Shown one piece after another: positions 16,211-25,618 of a stretch of 64,000 nt of DNA (positions within the stretch are counted from its first letter, which is position 1; every line of letters begins with the position of its first letter). Position numbers and translations under genes: made by a program. Location: positions 62,001-126,000 of the forward strand of contig CAIXJC010000024.1 of the NCBI GenBank assembly GCA_903919715.1, given 5' to 3'. A model generated the notes under the pieces. It worked only from the letters and a program-made list of their open reading frames with translations, was not told the DNA's origin and did not search any database. Source of the stretch: an uncultured bacterium. GTDB taxonomy: Bacteria > Planctomycetota > Phycisphaerae > Phycisphaerales > SM1A02.

Positions 16211-17707
16211 TCAACCGTGAATGACGCGACCTTCTGCCGCAAGTGCCGCTTCATGAATCGCTTCATGCATCGTTGGATGCGCGTGCACCGTCGAGATAAT
16301 GTCTTCTGTGGTCGCCTCGAGACGCTTCGCTAATCCAAGTTCACCGATCAATTCGCTCGCATCCTCGCCAAAGATGTGTGCACCGAGGATTTCGCCATAG
16401 GGCTCGCTTGTGATGATTTTCACGAGACCATCGGTGGCGCCAACGGCAATCGCTTTGCCGTGGTTTTTCAGTGGATACTTGCCCACCTTATATTTCAACC
16501 CCTTCGCCTTTGCTTCGCGCTCGGTCATGCCGATCGATGCAACTTGTGGGTTGCAATAGGTGCATCCTGGAATCGACGCATAGTCGACACCGAGTGTGTG
16601 ATGTCCCTTCATGCGTTCGACGCATGCAACTGCTTCTTCGCTTGCAACATGCGCCAACCATGGCGGTCCAATGACATCACCGATCGCATAGACGCCAGCA
16701 ATACTGGTTTGGTATGTCGGATCTGATTTGTCTTGATAGTCAGTCCAAATATGACCCTTTGCTGGACCAGAATCGCAGATGCGAATTCCAAGCGAAGGAT
16801 CGAATAAGCCGTCATAGCGCGCGCCAACACCAACGGCGACCAAGACCACATCGACTTCGGCAATGTCAGTTTTCTTTTCGTCTTTGACATCGTAGAGGGT
16901 CACTTTCGCGCCCTTTGCATTTTTGTCAATCGCCTTCACGCTCGTACCGACACGGAACGTGATTCCTTGTGCGGCGAAGGTTTTCATCGCAGCTGCCGAG
17001 ATGTCATCGTCCTCGATAGGAAGAATTCGATCCTGCATTTCCACGACGGTTACCTTGGTTCCAAACGCGTTATAGAAGTATGCGAACTCCATGCCAATCG
17101 CGCCAGATCCGATGATCAACATCGACGCTGGTCGCGTTGCAAGGTTCATCGCTTCATAACTTGAAATGATTGTCTTGCCGTCGCATGGTGCGAATGGAAG
17201 CTGCTTCGGCGCAGCGCCAGTGGCGAGCAACACTCGGTCGGCAGTCAGGATCTGCGCCGTTCCTTCGCCGAGGCCTTTGTAATACGTTCCAGTTGTCGGG
17301 CGCACTTCCACTTTGCATGGACCAGCAGCCGACTTTCCAGATGTGATTTTTGCATGTCCGACGACATGATCAATCTTGTTTTTCTTAAAGAGGAATGCAA
17401 TTCCCGAATTCAACTGAGTCGTGACCCCGCGGCTTCGACCAATGACTTTTTCCCAGTTCACTTTCACATGTTCTGGCTTAATTTCGAGTCCCCATGTTTC
17501 GCCATGTCGGATCGCTTCCATATAAAGCTCTGCATTGTGCAGAAGTGCTTTGGTTGGAATGCATCCCCAGTTCAAACAGACGCCTCCGAGTTTGTCGCGT
17601 TCAATACAACACACTTTCATTCCCATTTGAGCGGCGCGAATCGCTCCCACATAACCGCCTGGTCCGCTCCCGATCACAATGAGGTCGTAGTGTTTAATGT
17701 CTGCCAT
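16211..17707 (-). CDS. lpd: Dihydrolipoyl dehydrogenase
   Basis: The E3 flavoprotein reoxidises dihydrolipoamide in pyruvate and 2-oxoglutarate dehydrogenase complexes or glycine cleavage. The 498-residue protein has the FAD-binding GSGPGGYVGAIRAAQ (13-27), the redox-active disulphide GGVCLNWGCIPTK (Cys44 and Cys49), the NAD-binding IGSGAIGMEFA, and the C-terminal HAHPTMHEA with the active-site His. ATG 17707 gives the normal start MADIKHYDLIVIG; the frame continues upstream but without family similarity. No E1 or E2 genes are adjacent. Confidence 0.95.
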   Translation of the reverse strand: MADIKHYDLIVIGSGPGGYVGAIRAAQMGMKVCCIERDKLGGVCLNWGCIPTKALLHNAELYMEAIRHGETWGLEIKPEHVKVNWEKVIGRSRGVTTQLNSGIAFLFKKNKIDHVVGHAKITSGKSAAGPCKVEVRPTTGTYYKGLGEGTAQILTADRVLLATGAAPKQLPFAPCDGKTIISSYEAMNLATRPASMLIIGSGAIGMEFAYFYNAFGTKVTVVEMQDRILPIEDDDISAAAMKTFAAQGITFRVGTSVKAIDKNAKGAKVTLYDVKDEKKTDIAEVDVVLVAVGVGARYDGLFDPSLGIRICDSGPAKGHIWTDYQDKSDPTYQTSIAGVYAIGDVIGPPWLAHVASEEAVACVERMKGHHTLGVDYASIPGCTYCNPQVASIGMTEREAKAKGLKYKVGKYPLKNHGKAIAVGATDGLVKIITSEPYGEILGAHIFGEDASELIGELGLAKRLEATTEDIISTVHAHPTMHEAIHEAALAAEGRVIHG

Positions 17708-17784
17708 AGGGGGGGTGATTCTAGCGATCTCTTGAAGGAGGTTTGCTAGTATCCCTTCCCCACAAAGAATTCGTGGGAAAACCA

Positions 17785-18597
17785 ATGCGTACGGCACTCA
17801 TTAGCGACATCCACTCGAACTTGTCAGCACTTGAAACAGTGTTGGCGGATATCGATCAACGAGGCGTTGACCGCATCCTTTCTCTGGGGGACATCGTGGG
17901 ATATGGACCAGATCCCAAGGAGTGTGTCGATTTGGTTGCGAAGCGGTGCGAGTGGAGTTTGATGGGCAACCATGACTTTGGCGTGCTGTACGAGCCTACG
18001 AATTTCAATGCTTCAGCCGAGGCGGCCGCATATTGGACGCGTCGACAGTTGGAACCGCCGAAGGCAGAAGATGGCGAGGCAGATGCAAAGTATGACGTTG
18101 CCGAGGCCGTTCGCAGGTGGGATTTTCTAGGACAGCTTCGCGTTCGTGTCGTCTTCGGACCATTCCTCTGTGTTCATGGATCGCCGCGTCGACCCATCAA
18201 CGAATACATTTTTCCCGAAGATCCATTAAATAGCAGTAAGAAAATCAAAGACATTTTTGCCCGCATCAAGCCATCGCGCGTCTGTCTCGTTGGTCATACG
18301 CATGTCCCCGGAGTCTTTACTGACGATCCAGATTTTCTCCCTGCATCTGAGATGACAGCCGGCATGTACAAATTTGCAGCGCAGGATTCTGTGATTGTGA
18401 ATCCCGGCTCGGTCGGTCAGCCTCGCGACCTCGATCCGCGTGCTTCATACGCAATCTTGGAAACTGGTGAAAACTTTGAACCGCAATCTGTGCAGTTCAT
18501 TCGATTGGAATACGACATTGAACGCACCGTCGAAAAGATCAAGGCAATCGATGATCTCAACGACTGGCTCGGCGAACGCCTTCTTCAAGGGCGCTGA
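17785..18597 (+). CDS. Metallophosphoesterase (calcineurin-like, YfcE/MJ0936 type)
   Basis: The 270-residue protein shows the metal motifs of the calcineurin-like family in order: ALISDIHSN (Asp8, His10), SLGDIVGYGP, MGNHDFG, VHGSPR and VGHTHVPG. It would hydrolyse a phosphodiester or phosphomonoester in the cytoplasm; the substrate is unknown. ATG 17785 places DIH at the usual distance from the N-terminus. A striking GAAGGAGG at 17734-17741 lies too far upstream and has no suitable start codon behind it. It precedes yidC by 26 bases. Confidence 0.88.
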   Translation: MRTALISDIHSNLSALETVLADIDQRGVDRILSLGDIVGYGPDPKECVDLVAKRCEWSLMGNHDFGVLYEPTNFNASAEAAAYWTRRQLEPPKAEDGEADAKYDVAEAVRRWDFLGQLRVRVVFGPFLCVHGSPRRPINEYIFPEDPLNSSKKIKDIFARIKPSRVCLVGHTHVPGVFTDDPDFLPASEMTAGMYKFAAQDSVIVNPGSVGQPRDLDPRASYAILETGENFEPQSVQFIRLEYDIERTVEKIKAIDDLNDWLGERLLQGR

Positions 18598-18623
18598 GCC
18601 CCAAGAAAGAGAAACGAATAAAA

Positions 18624-20813
18624 ATGAATAAGGGAACTCGAAAAATACTTCTGACGCTGTTGGTTATTTCATTCGCCGTCAGCATTGTGACGATCGTGAT
18701 CAGTGGCAAAGGCCCTGCGAAAGCGAAGCCAACGGTTGACTCAACTGCGACGGATTCTGCCGCAGCACAGTCAACCCCCGCAACTCCCGCAACCGCTGCG
18801 ACACAGACTGCGCCGATCGCACCTCTCCCAACCGCAGCGGCGCCGACTCTTTCGGCAACGAAACTGACAGCACGACCTTCTGGCGCTGCAAGTGCGAGTG
18901 CGATGGCTTTGGGTTCGCTCGACCCAGCGAAGGATCGATTTACAATTGACTTTTCGCCAGCGGGTGCGGGCATAAGTCGAATCGTCTTCAGTGAATTTTG
19001 GATGAGCGCAGCGGATCGGACTGCCGCAATTCGCCATGCTTCCGCGGTCGCCTCTGGTGCTGACACGGTTCCGCCATTACCTGATTCAAGTAGTCGATAC
19101 TTTCTTGCTCCAGTTGGCACCCTCGCAAATTTCACAGTGCCTATGTTGGGTGCGCATTCGATTCAAGTCGACGGTCAGTCAGCATCGCTCTTTGGTGCGG
19201 TGTGGTCTCAACAATCTGCGGGAACGTTTGAAACACTGCTTGTAGATGATGCCGGGAATCCCGTACTGAAAGTTCGACGCGTGTTTGCAATGCAAGCAAA
19301 GCAGGGAGCTGGATATGACATCACGCTTTCTCAAACCGTAGAGAACATGTCGAGCGCGCCGCACACAATCAGCATTGTCCAGTACGGTCCTGGAGATCTC
19401 ACACGCGTTGCGAATGAGATGATGGATATTCGACGGCTGCAATTTGGATATTTGATGAGCGAGCGACGCGATCCAGCGCAGACGTCAGTGATTACGCACG
19501 ATGCAATGCTCGAGCGTGCAGCTGTCGTTAAAAATGTTACTGCTGCAAAGTTCCTTGTGTGGCCGAGTCCAGAACAGAAGGAACAAGATCAACATCTCAG
19601 TTGGTTCGGAACAACGAATCGATATTTTTCGCTTGCAGTTCATGCGCCGATGCTGACCAATGGGACAGCAACGCCGAGCAAATCACTCTCGAGTTCGATC
19701 GAGTCCATCCGTGCATCGCTCGGAGATCCGAGTCCGACGGATCCAACAGGCGCACCAACACTCTTTATTGAGTTGCATTCGCCATCACGCGTTGTCGCTG
19801 CGGGTCAGACGGCAGATTTTTCAATGGGTGTGTTCGCGGGGCCTCTTGATCGGTCAATCCTCTCGAACGATCCTCCGTATAGCGCGCTCGAGATGTCTGG
19901 ACTCATCGTCTATTCGATGGGTGGATGTTGTTCGTGGTGCACCTTTGCGTGGCTCGCAAATCTGATGGTGATCTTCCTTGATTTCCTGCATGATTATGTC
20001 GTGTTTGATTGGGCGCTCGCGATCATCGCTCTCGTGCTCGTCGTTCGATTGATCCTGCATCCAATCAGCAAGAAGTCGCAAGTCCAGATGCAGCGTTTGA
20101 CAAGAGGCATGGCCGAGATGAAGCCAGAACTTGATGCGCTCAAGGCAAGGTATGGCGACGATCCCAAGCGAATGCAGCAAGAGCAGATGCGGCTCTATAA
20201 AGAGAAGGGCGTGAATCCCGTTGGATGTCTTGGCGGATTCCTTCCAACTTTTTTACAGATGCCAATCTGGATGGCGCTGTATGCGGTTCTGTATTTGGCA
20301 TTTGAACTTCGGCAACAGCCAGCATTTTTCGGTGTGTTTCAACTCTTTGGCGGATGGAGTTTTCTGGGTGATCTCAGTGCCCAAGATCGATTTATCCCAC
20401 TCTCGACCCCAATCGACTTGTACTTTTTTACGCTGCGGAGCATCAATCTTATTCCGCTGCTGATGGGCGCTGTCTTCTATATCCAGCAGAAATACATGGC
20501 ACCGCCGCCATCGACTCAACAGACTCCTGAACAGGAACAACAACAGAAGATGATGCGCCTCATGACCGTCGTCATGTTCCCCGTCATGCTGTATGCGGCT
20601 CCGTCAGGATTGACGCTGTACATCATGACGTCAACACTCGTCGGAATTTGGGAGAGCAAACGAGTGCGTCGATACATTGAGCTGACAGCGAACCAACCCG
20701 TGGTGCAGAAAAAGTCCAAGACACGCGATGCAATTGGACGGCTGTACGAAAAGGCGTTGGAGCGTGCACAATCGAAGCGGCAGACCAACAAGAAATTCAA
20801 AGACCGGGGCTGA
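18624..20813 (+). CDS. yidC: Membrane protein insertase YidC
   Basis: YidC inserts and folds inner-membrane proteins, alone or with SecYEG. The 729-residue protein has an N-terminal membrane anchor (8-28), a low-complexity Ala/Thr/Pro linker, a large periplasmic P1 beta domain to about residue 410, and the conserved C-terminal core with ALVLVVRLILHPISKKSQ, the cytoplasmic coiled hairpin PELDALKARYGDDPKRMQQE, and NPVGCLGGFLPTFLQMPIW. The tail is basic (KRQTNKKFKDRG). It is longer than the Escherichia coli protein (548) mainly by its linker and P1 domain. mnmE follows immediately. Confidence 0.95.
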   Translation: MNKGTRKILLTLLVISFAVSIVTIVISGKGPAKAKPTVDSTATDSAAAQSTPATPATAATQTAPIAPLPTAAAPTLSATKLTARPSGAASASAMALGSLDPAKDRFTIDFSPAGAGISRIVFSEFWMSAADRTAAIRHASAVASGADTVPPLPDSSSRYFLAPVGTLANFTVPMLGAHSIQVDGQSASLFGAVWSQQSAGTFETLLVDDAGNPVLKVRRVFAMQAKQGAGYDITLSQTVENMSSAPHTISIVQYGPGDLTRVANEMMDIRRLQFGYLMSERRDPAQTSVITHDAMLERAAVVKNVTAAKFLVWPSPEQKEQDQHLSWFGTTNRYFSLAVHAPMLTNGTATPSKSLSSSIESIRASLGDPSPTDPTGAPTLFIELHSPSRVVAAGQTADFSMGVFAGPLDRSILSNDPPYSALEMSGLIVYSMGGCCSWCTFAWLANLMVIFLDFLHDYVVFDWALAIIALVLVVRLILHPISKKSQVQMQRLTRGMAEMKPELDALKARYGDDPKRMQQEQMRLYKEKGVNPVGCLGGFLPTFLQMPIWMALYAVLYLAFELRQQPAFFGVFQLFGGWSFLGDLSAQDRFIPLSTPIDLYFFTLRSINLIPLLMGAVFYIQQKYMAPPPSTQQTPEQEQQQKMMRLMTVVMFPVMLYAAPSGLTLYIMTSTLVGIWESKRVRRYIELTANQPVVQKKSKTRDAIGRLYEKALERAQSKRQTNKKFKDRG

Positions 20814-20814
20814 T

Positions 20815-22230
20815 ATGCCTGACCCCGCGAACTGGGTCGAGACTGCGTCAGCGTCGGATGCAATCGCTGCGATTTCATCGCCGCCTGGATCTGCCGCACG
20901 CGGAATGGTTCGCATCACTGGCGATGATGCGTTCGCGATTGTGAACGATCGGCTTGCGGAAGGGGTAATCGTCGCGCGTCGCGGGGTGCAATCAGTTCGC
21001 ATCGCCGTTTCAATAGCTGGCGAAAGAATCGAAGTTCCAGCATTGGCACTTGTGTTGGTCGCATCACAAAGTTTCACTGGGCAAGACACCGTCGAATTCC
21101 TGCTAGCTGGCAACACTACGCTGTTGTCGGCAGTAGTGAATTGCTTGTGCGATGCTTCGATCGGTATCAAGCACGCGCGCCGAGCGACGGCAGGTGAATT
21201 TAGCGCACGCGCATTTCTTGGTGGCACGCTTGCCATGAACGAGGCGGAGTCGATCGCACTTTCGATCTCAGCAGAATCAGATGCACAGTTGGATGCTGCA
21301 AGGCAACTCCGCACGGGGCACATCGCACAGGTTGCATTGAAAGCCGCGGAGGAAATCACAGGGTTGCTTGCACTCGTAGAGGCGGGCATTGATTTCAGTG
21401 ACCAAGAAGATGTTGTTGCAATTACGGCGATTGATCTCGCAAATGGAATCGCTGCGGTTCAAACTGATCTTGCTGCTGCGGTCGAACAGACGACGCCCGA
21501 AGAATCACTGCGATCGCTTCCAGTGATTGCGCTGCGTGGCGCAACAAACGCTGGGAAATCCAGTCTGTTTAATGCTCTCTTGGGGCACGAGCGCAGCGTC
21601 GCATCGCCTCATGCTGGTTCAACGCGAGATGCGATTGCCGAGACGTTGAAGTTGAACCGAGGCCGGGAGGCGTTGCTTGTTGACCTGCCAGGAATTGAAG
21701 ATCCACAACACGCACTTGGACAGCAGATGCAAGAACTCGCGCAGCACGCGTTTGATGCCGCAACACTCCAGCTGCACTGCGTCGCAGTGACGCCAGACGC
21801 GACAATTATTCACGCTCCGCGGATGATTACGGTTTGGACGAAGTCGGACTGCGCGAATGATCGAGGTCGTCAGCACGCACAGGAGCATGGCGGTTGGCTG
21901 ACGAGCGCATTGACTGGCGAAGGCATCGAGGCTCTTCGTGAGGCACTCACAGTGGCGATCGACGATGGTGGATGGGTTGGTGGCGCACGGCACGCGCCCG
22001 TGCTCCTTGCACGACATCGGGCGGCGCTTGCCGATGCGCAGAATTTGATGGGGCAGGCGCGTGATGCAGCAGTGGCGTGCGTCGATGCGGGGCGACGTGC
22101 GGCGGAGCCAGCGGAAATCATCGCGATGCAATTGCGCGATTCGCTTGATGCGCTTGGAATCGTTGCGGGGCACCGCACGCCAGATGATGTGCTTGGAGCG
22201 CTCTTCGCAAGATTCTGCATTGGGAAGTGA
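20815..22230 (+). CDS. mnmE: tRNA modification GTPase MnmE
   Basis: MnmE works with MnmG to modify wobble uridines. The 471-residue protein ends in the invariant CIGK (468-471) with the modifying Cys, and has the P-loop GATNAGKSS (242-250), the G2 box STRDA and DLPGIED. It is somewhat divergent: the usual T-G-E-D-V-V-E...H-G-G segment of the N-terminal domain reads TGQDTVEFLLAGN (88-100), and the G4 NKxD reads TKSD. ATG 20815 begins one base after the yidC stop; a longer upstream frame inside yidC is rejected. The yidC-mnmE order is widely conserved. Confidence 0.92.
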   Translation: MPDPANWVETASASDAIAAISSPPGSAARGMVRITGDDAFAIVNDRLAEGVIVARRGVQSVRIAVSIAGERIEVPALALVLVASQSFTGQDTVEFLLAGNTTLLSAVVNCLCDASIGIKHARRATAGEFSARAFLGGTLAMNEAESIALSISAESDAQLDAARQLRTGHIAQVALKAAEEITGLLALVEAGIDFSDQEDVVAITAIDLANGIAAVQTDLAAAVEQTTPEESLRSLPVIALRGATNAGKSSLFNALLGHERSVASPHAGSTRDAIAETLKLNRGREALLVDLPGIEDPQHALGQQMQELAQHAFDAATLQLHCVAVTPDATIIHAPRMITVWTKSDCANDRGRQHAQEHGGWLTSALTGEGIEALREALTVAIDDGGWVGGARHAPVLLARHRAALADAQNLMGQARDAAVACVDAGRRAAEPAEIIAMQLRDSLDALGIVAGHRTPDDVLGALFARFCIGK

Positions 22231-22249
22231 TCTGCGATATAAAAGCGGC

Positions 22250-22651
22250 ATGCCGCAAATTCATCGACTTGAAATTCGTGCTCGTTACTGCGAGTGTGAT
22301 CCGATGGGAGTCGTCCATCACACGGTCTATCCAGTTTGGTTTGAGATGGGCAGGACAGAGTTGTTGCGCGCAAGCGGTTCGACGTATGCCGATTTGGAAT
22401 CGCGTGGAATATTGTTAGCGGTGACTCGGCTCGATGTGCGATATCGCAAGCCAGCAAAGTACGACGAACTACTGACGCTTGAAACGACGCTTCGGGACGT
22501 GGGTCATGTCAAGATCGAACACTCGTATCGACTCTCTCGAGGGGGCGAGGAACTCGTCCTTGGCGAAACGACACTTGCATGTATTGATCGTGACGGTCGC
22601 GTTCAAGCTTTGCCAGACAATTGGAGCGGCGCTCCTACTGTGGCGGATTGA
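22250..22651 (+). CDS. Hot-dog fold acyl-CoA thioesterase (YbgC/4HBT family)
   Basis: The 133-residue protein has the 4HBT pattern RARYCECDPMGVVHHTVYPVWFE (start at residue 9, catalytic Asp17 in CDPMG), a length normal for YbgC-like thioesterases that cleave acyl-CoA thioesters in the cytoplasm. It starts at ATG 22250, 19 bases after mnmE, and its 3' end overlaps the convergent dciA gene by 17 bases. Confidence 0.88.
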   Translation: MPQIHRLEIRARYCECDPMGVVHHTVYPVWFEMGRTELLRASGSTYADLESRGILLAVTRLDVRYRKPAKYDELLTLETTLRDVGHVKIEHSYRLSRGGEELVLGETTLACIDRDGRVQALPDNWSGAPTVAD

Positions 22652-23003
22652 CTTGCCCGACTCGCATTCGCACGCGAGTGATCTTGCCTGCGCTGGCAGT
22701 TCGAATTTCAGCGTCGACCCCACCGCGCAGAATGCGATCGAGGGCATAACTCGTCGCAGCCGATCCAGTGACGATGGTCAGAATGCCACCAGCGATTCCA
22801 GAGAGGCGAGTGTCCTGACGAATGTTCGCTGGAATGAAACGCTCCCATAATTCCCCGGCATTACCAAATCGTTCCGCGTTACGTTCGACACTCGTTCGTA
22901 GTCGGGTGACCTCGGCTCGTATTGATTCGGTTGGAATGGCGTTTGCACCTCTTGCGCCACGTCGCTTCTGCAAATCACGAAGATGTTCCAAAGGATTTGC
23001 CAT
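22635..23003 (-). CDS. dciA: DUF721/DciA family protein, probable helicase loader
   Basis: DciA helps load the replicative helicase DnaB in most bacteria that lack DnaC or DnaI. The 122-residue protein has an N-terminal basic helix (MANPLEHLRDLQKRRG), and the domain hallmarks ELWERFIPANIRQDTRLSG, GILTIVTGSAATSYALD, and ITRVRMRVG at the end. Length fits the short DciA forms. It is divergent from the ABC ATPase gene (61 bases between starts) and overlaps the thioesterase gene tail to tail. Confidence 0.8.
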   Translation of the reverse strand: MANPLEHLRDLQKRRGARGANAIPTESIRAEVTRLRTSVERNAERFGNAGELWERFIPANIRQDTRLSGIAGGILTIVTGSAATSYALDRILRGGVDAEIRTASAGKITRVRMRVGQVNPPQ

Positions 23004-23064
23004 TGCTCGCAGCGATTGTACGGAGCAGACACGCCGATTCCACCTCTTCACTATCCTTCCATTC

Positions 23065-24147
23065 GTGACAAGCCTGCGCCTGACCAATATCCGCAAGACC
23101 TTCGACCAAGCAGTGGCGGTCGACGATGTCAGCATTGAGGTTCCGTCGGGGTCACTCTTCTTCTTGCTTGGATCTTCGGGATGCGGGAAAACCACAATCT
23201 TGCGCATGATCGCTGGGTTCGTTCAACCGACTGCAGGAAAAATTTTCTTTGGCGACCGTGATGTGACAGCGCTGTCGGCTGAAAAACGAAATGCAGGAAT
23301 GGTCTTTCAGAATTACGCACTCTGGCCACACATGACCGTTTCGCAGAATGTGGGCTTTGGTTTGGATATTCGCCGTATGCCATCAGCCGAGAAGAAGAAG
23401 CGCATTGGAGAGTCACTCGAATTGGTCCGCATGAGCCAGTATGCCGATCGACTTCCAAATCAACTTTCGGGCGGTCAACAGCAACGCGTTGCATTGGCGC
23501 GCGCCATTGCATTTCGCCCCGATCTCCTGTTGCTCGATGAGCCACTTTCGAATCTCGACGCGAAGTTGCGATTGGAGATGCGGTCGGAGATTCGGCGGAT
23601 TTCAAACGAACTACGGATCACGATGATCTACGTGACGCACGATCAATATGAGGCGTTGTCACTCGCGGATCAAATCGCAGTGATGTCGGCTGGCAAGATC
23701 GAACAGCTCGGAGCGCCACGAGATATTTACCAGCGCCCTCGCACTCGATTTGTCGCGGAGTTCATAGGCGAGACGAACTTTCTCACTGGAAATATTCAGG
23801 GCGCACGAGATGCGCAAGGATTCGCCGAGGTCGTGACGCCGATTGCAACAATGCGTGCGATCGTTGCTGCTTCGAAGAAGGCTGGCGATCGAATCACGCT
23901 TTCAATTCGTCCGGAGGCGATCACCGTGCAAGAAGTGGAGTCGACTACGAATTCCGTCGCGGGCTCGACAGTCGTTCTTGGAAAGTGTGTGGAGTCGACC
24001 TATCTCGGTGCGTATGCCCAGCACACAGTTGAGGTGAATGGCCACCGAATAAAAGTATTCGAAGTCAATCCACATTCATCATCATTTGAAGGAAAACAAG
24101 TGCGGCTGAGCATCGTTGCGAATCAAGTTGTCGGCGTTGAGGAGTGA
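23065..24147 (+). CDS. ABC transporter ATP-binding protein (MalK/FbpC/PotA type)
   Basis: The 360-residue cytoplasmic ATPase has Walker A GSSGCGKTT (36-44), the signature LSGGQQQR, Walker B LLLLDEPLSNLD, the switch His in YVTHDQ, and a C-terminal TOBE-type regulatory region of about 120 residues. This form usually powers uptake of sugars, polyamines or ferric iron, but no permease or binding-protein gene is adjacent, so the partner is unknown. GTG at 23065 gives the standard N-terminus VTSLRLTNIRKTF; an upstream extension to 22822 overlaps dciA and is rejected. Its 3' end overlaps the convergent MFS gene by 25 bases. Confidence 0.9.
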   Translation: MTSLRLTNIRKTFDQAVAVDDVSIEVPSGSLFFLLGSSGCGKTTILRMIAGFVQPTAGKIFFGDRDVTALSAEKRNAGMVFQNYALWPHMTVSQNVGFGLDIRRMPSAEKKKRIGESLELVRMSQYADRLPNQLSGGQQQRVALARAIAFRPDLLLLDEPLSNLDAKLRLEMRSEIRRISNELRITMIYVTHDQYEALSLADQIAVMSAGKIEQLGAPRDIYQRPRTRFVAEFIGETNFLTGNIQGARDAQGFAEVVTPIATMRAIVAASKKAGDRITLSIRPEAITVQEVESTTNSVAGSTVVLGKCVESTYLGAYAQHTVEVNGHRIKVFEVNPHSSSFEGKQVRLSIVANQVVGVEE

Positions 24148-25574
24148 GCGACTTGATTCAGTCCGTGGTCGGCCAAATGATGATCCGTCATTTGACGAAC
24201 GAAAAAATATCCCACGACGAGCGCGGCAAGTGCGATGATCACATGAAGTGCGAATCCCAGCCCAATGTCGTGTGCTGTCAATGAAGGAGTTGCGGTGCTT
24301 TCAGTGGTCGGTGGAGGGGCACCGTGCATCACAAGCACCATCATCGCAATGCCGATCGTTGATCCGAATTGCCGCATCATCTGCACAAGTCCGCTCGCCT
24401 CGCCGCGCTGCGTGACTGGCACTCGAGAAAGCGAATCAGCATTTGCTGGACTCATCGCAAATCCACATCCAAGTCCAAGCACCGCCATACCGGTTGCAAG
24501 GATCGGATAACTCAACGCAAAGACGCCGATGGTTTCAATCACCGTACCGATCGCCACAAAGCAAAGTCCAAGCATGATTGGTCGCCGCGGACCATGGTGG
24601 TCGTACATCCGCCCTGCGAAATGGATGATGATGAGAACGGGGATCAGAAGTGGCAGCGTGCCGAAGCCAGCTTGCATCGGCGTGAATCCGAGGAAGCTTT
24701 GCATATAGAGAGAGCCATAAATTCCTTGCCCCACATTGATGAATTGCACACAGAACAAGAGAAATGCGTTTCCAAAGAGCCCGCGATCTCGAAAGAGTCG
24801 AAGATCAATCGTTGGGTGGGTGAGGCGCAATTGACGATGGATAAAAAGAAGCAGCAATGGACCGCCGATTCCGATTGAAATCCAGGCGGGTCTGTTCATG
24901 AGTCCGTGAAGGCCAAGCCCTTGCAAGCCGATGACGAGGAGTGGTGTTGCAATCAAGAGCAATGCGATCGATGGCCAGTCAGTTGTTCGTGCGGCCGCAC
25001 GAACAGACTTCATGCGAAGCTTGAGAGTTAGACCGAGGGAGAGAAGTGCGATTGGAATGTTCAGCCAGAAACACCAATGCCATGATGCGAATTGCACCAA
25101 CGCTCCGCCGATGAGCGGGCCGCCCGCCATAAACAAGAGCGAAATTCCAGCGTAGGTCGCCATCGCGCGTCCGCGCTGTTTCGCTGGGTAGATGTCGATC
25201 ACAATGGCCGAACTTGCGGGTTGCATCGTTCCCGCACAGATTCCCTGAATGATTCGTGCAACGACAAAAATCCATGCAGTTGGTGCAAGTGCACATCCGA
25301 TCGATGCGAGCATGAAGCCGACCATTCCCAGACGAAATGCAGTGATTCGACCAATCAAATCGCCGAGTCGTCCGCCGAGCGCGACCCACGACGCCATCGC
25401 AAGGAGATAACCGTTGACGGCCCATGTCAGCGTCACGTCGTCGAATTTCAAATCCCGCTGGATGCTTGGAAGTGCGACGCCAAGCACGGTCGAGTCGAGC
25501 ATGATCATCGAAAGCGATCCCGTCATCGCTAAAAGAGTCAGCCACCGTCGGTCAGGCGCAATCGCTTCGCTCAT
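24123..25574 (-). CDS. MFS drug exporter of the DHA2 (EmrB/QacA) family
   Basis: The 483-residue protein has about 14 membrane helices and the family motifs MIMLDSTVLGVALPSIQRDL (19-38), WAVNGYLLAMASWVALGGRLGD and RIIQGICAGTMQPAS. Such proton antiporters export drugs, dyes or metabolites. No regulator gene of the TetR or MarR type is next to it. It is divergent from the TlpA-like gene with 44 bases between the likely starts. Confidence 0.9.
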   Translation of the reverse strand: MSEAIAPDRRWLTLLAMTGSLSMIMLDSTVLGVALPSIQRDLKFDDVTLTWAVNGYLLAMASWVALGGRLGDLIGRITAFRLGMVGFMLASIGCALAPTAWIFVVARIIQGICAGTMQPASSAIVIDIYPAKQRGRAMATYAGISLLFMAGGPLIGGALVQFASWHWCFWLNIPIALLSLGLTLKLRMKSVRAAARTTDWPSIALLLIATPLLVIGLQGLGLHGLMNRPAWISIGIGGPLLLLFIHRQLRLTHPTIDLRLFRDRGLFGNAFLLFCVQFINVGQGIYGSLYMQSFLGFTPMQAGFGTLPLLIPVLIIIHFAGRMYDHHGPRRPIMLGLCFVAIGTVIETIGVFALSYPILATGMAVLGLGCGFAMSPANADSLSRVPVTQRGEASGLVQMMRQFGSTIGIAMMVLVMHGAPPPTTESTATPSLTAHDIGLGFALHVIIALAALVVGYFFVRQMTDHHLADHGLNQVAHSSTPTT

Positions 25575-25618
25575 AGTGCGAGTATAAGACGCATATGCGA
25601 GACACTGGCTGGAACTCT

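Noticed and set aside
17734-17741. GAAGGAGG as ribosome site of the phosphoesterase gene
   Set aside because: No start codon lies 5-10 bases downstream and the family-consistent ATG is 44 bases further; it may be incidental.
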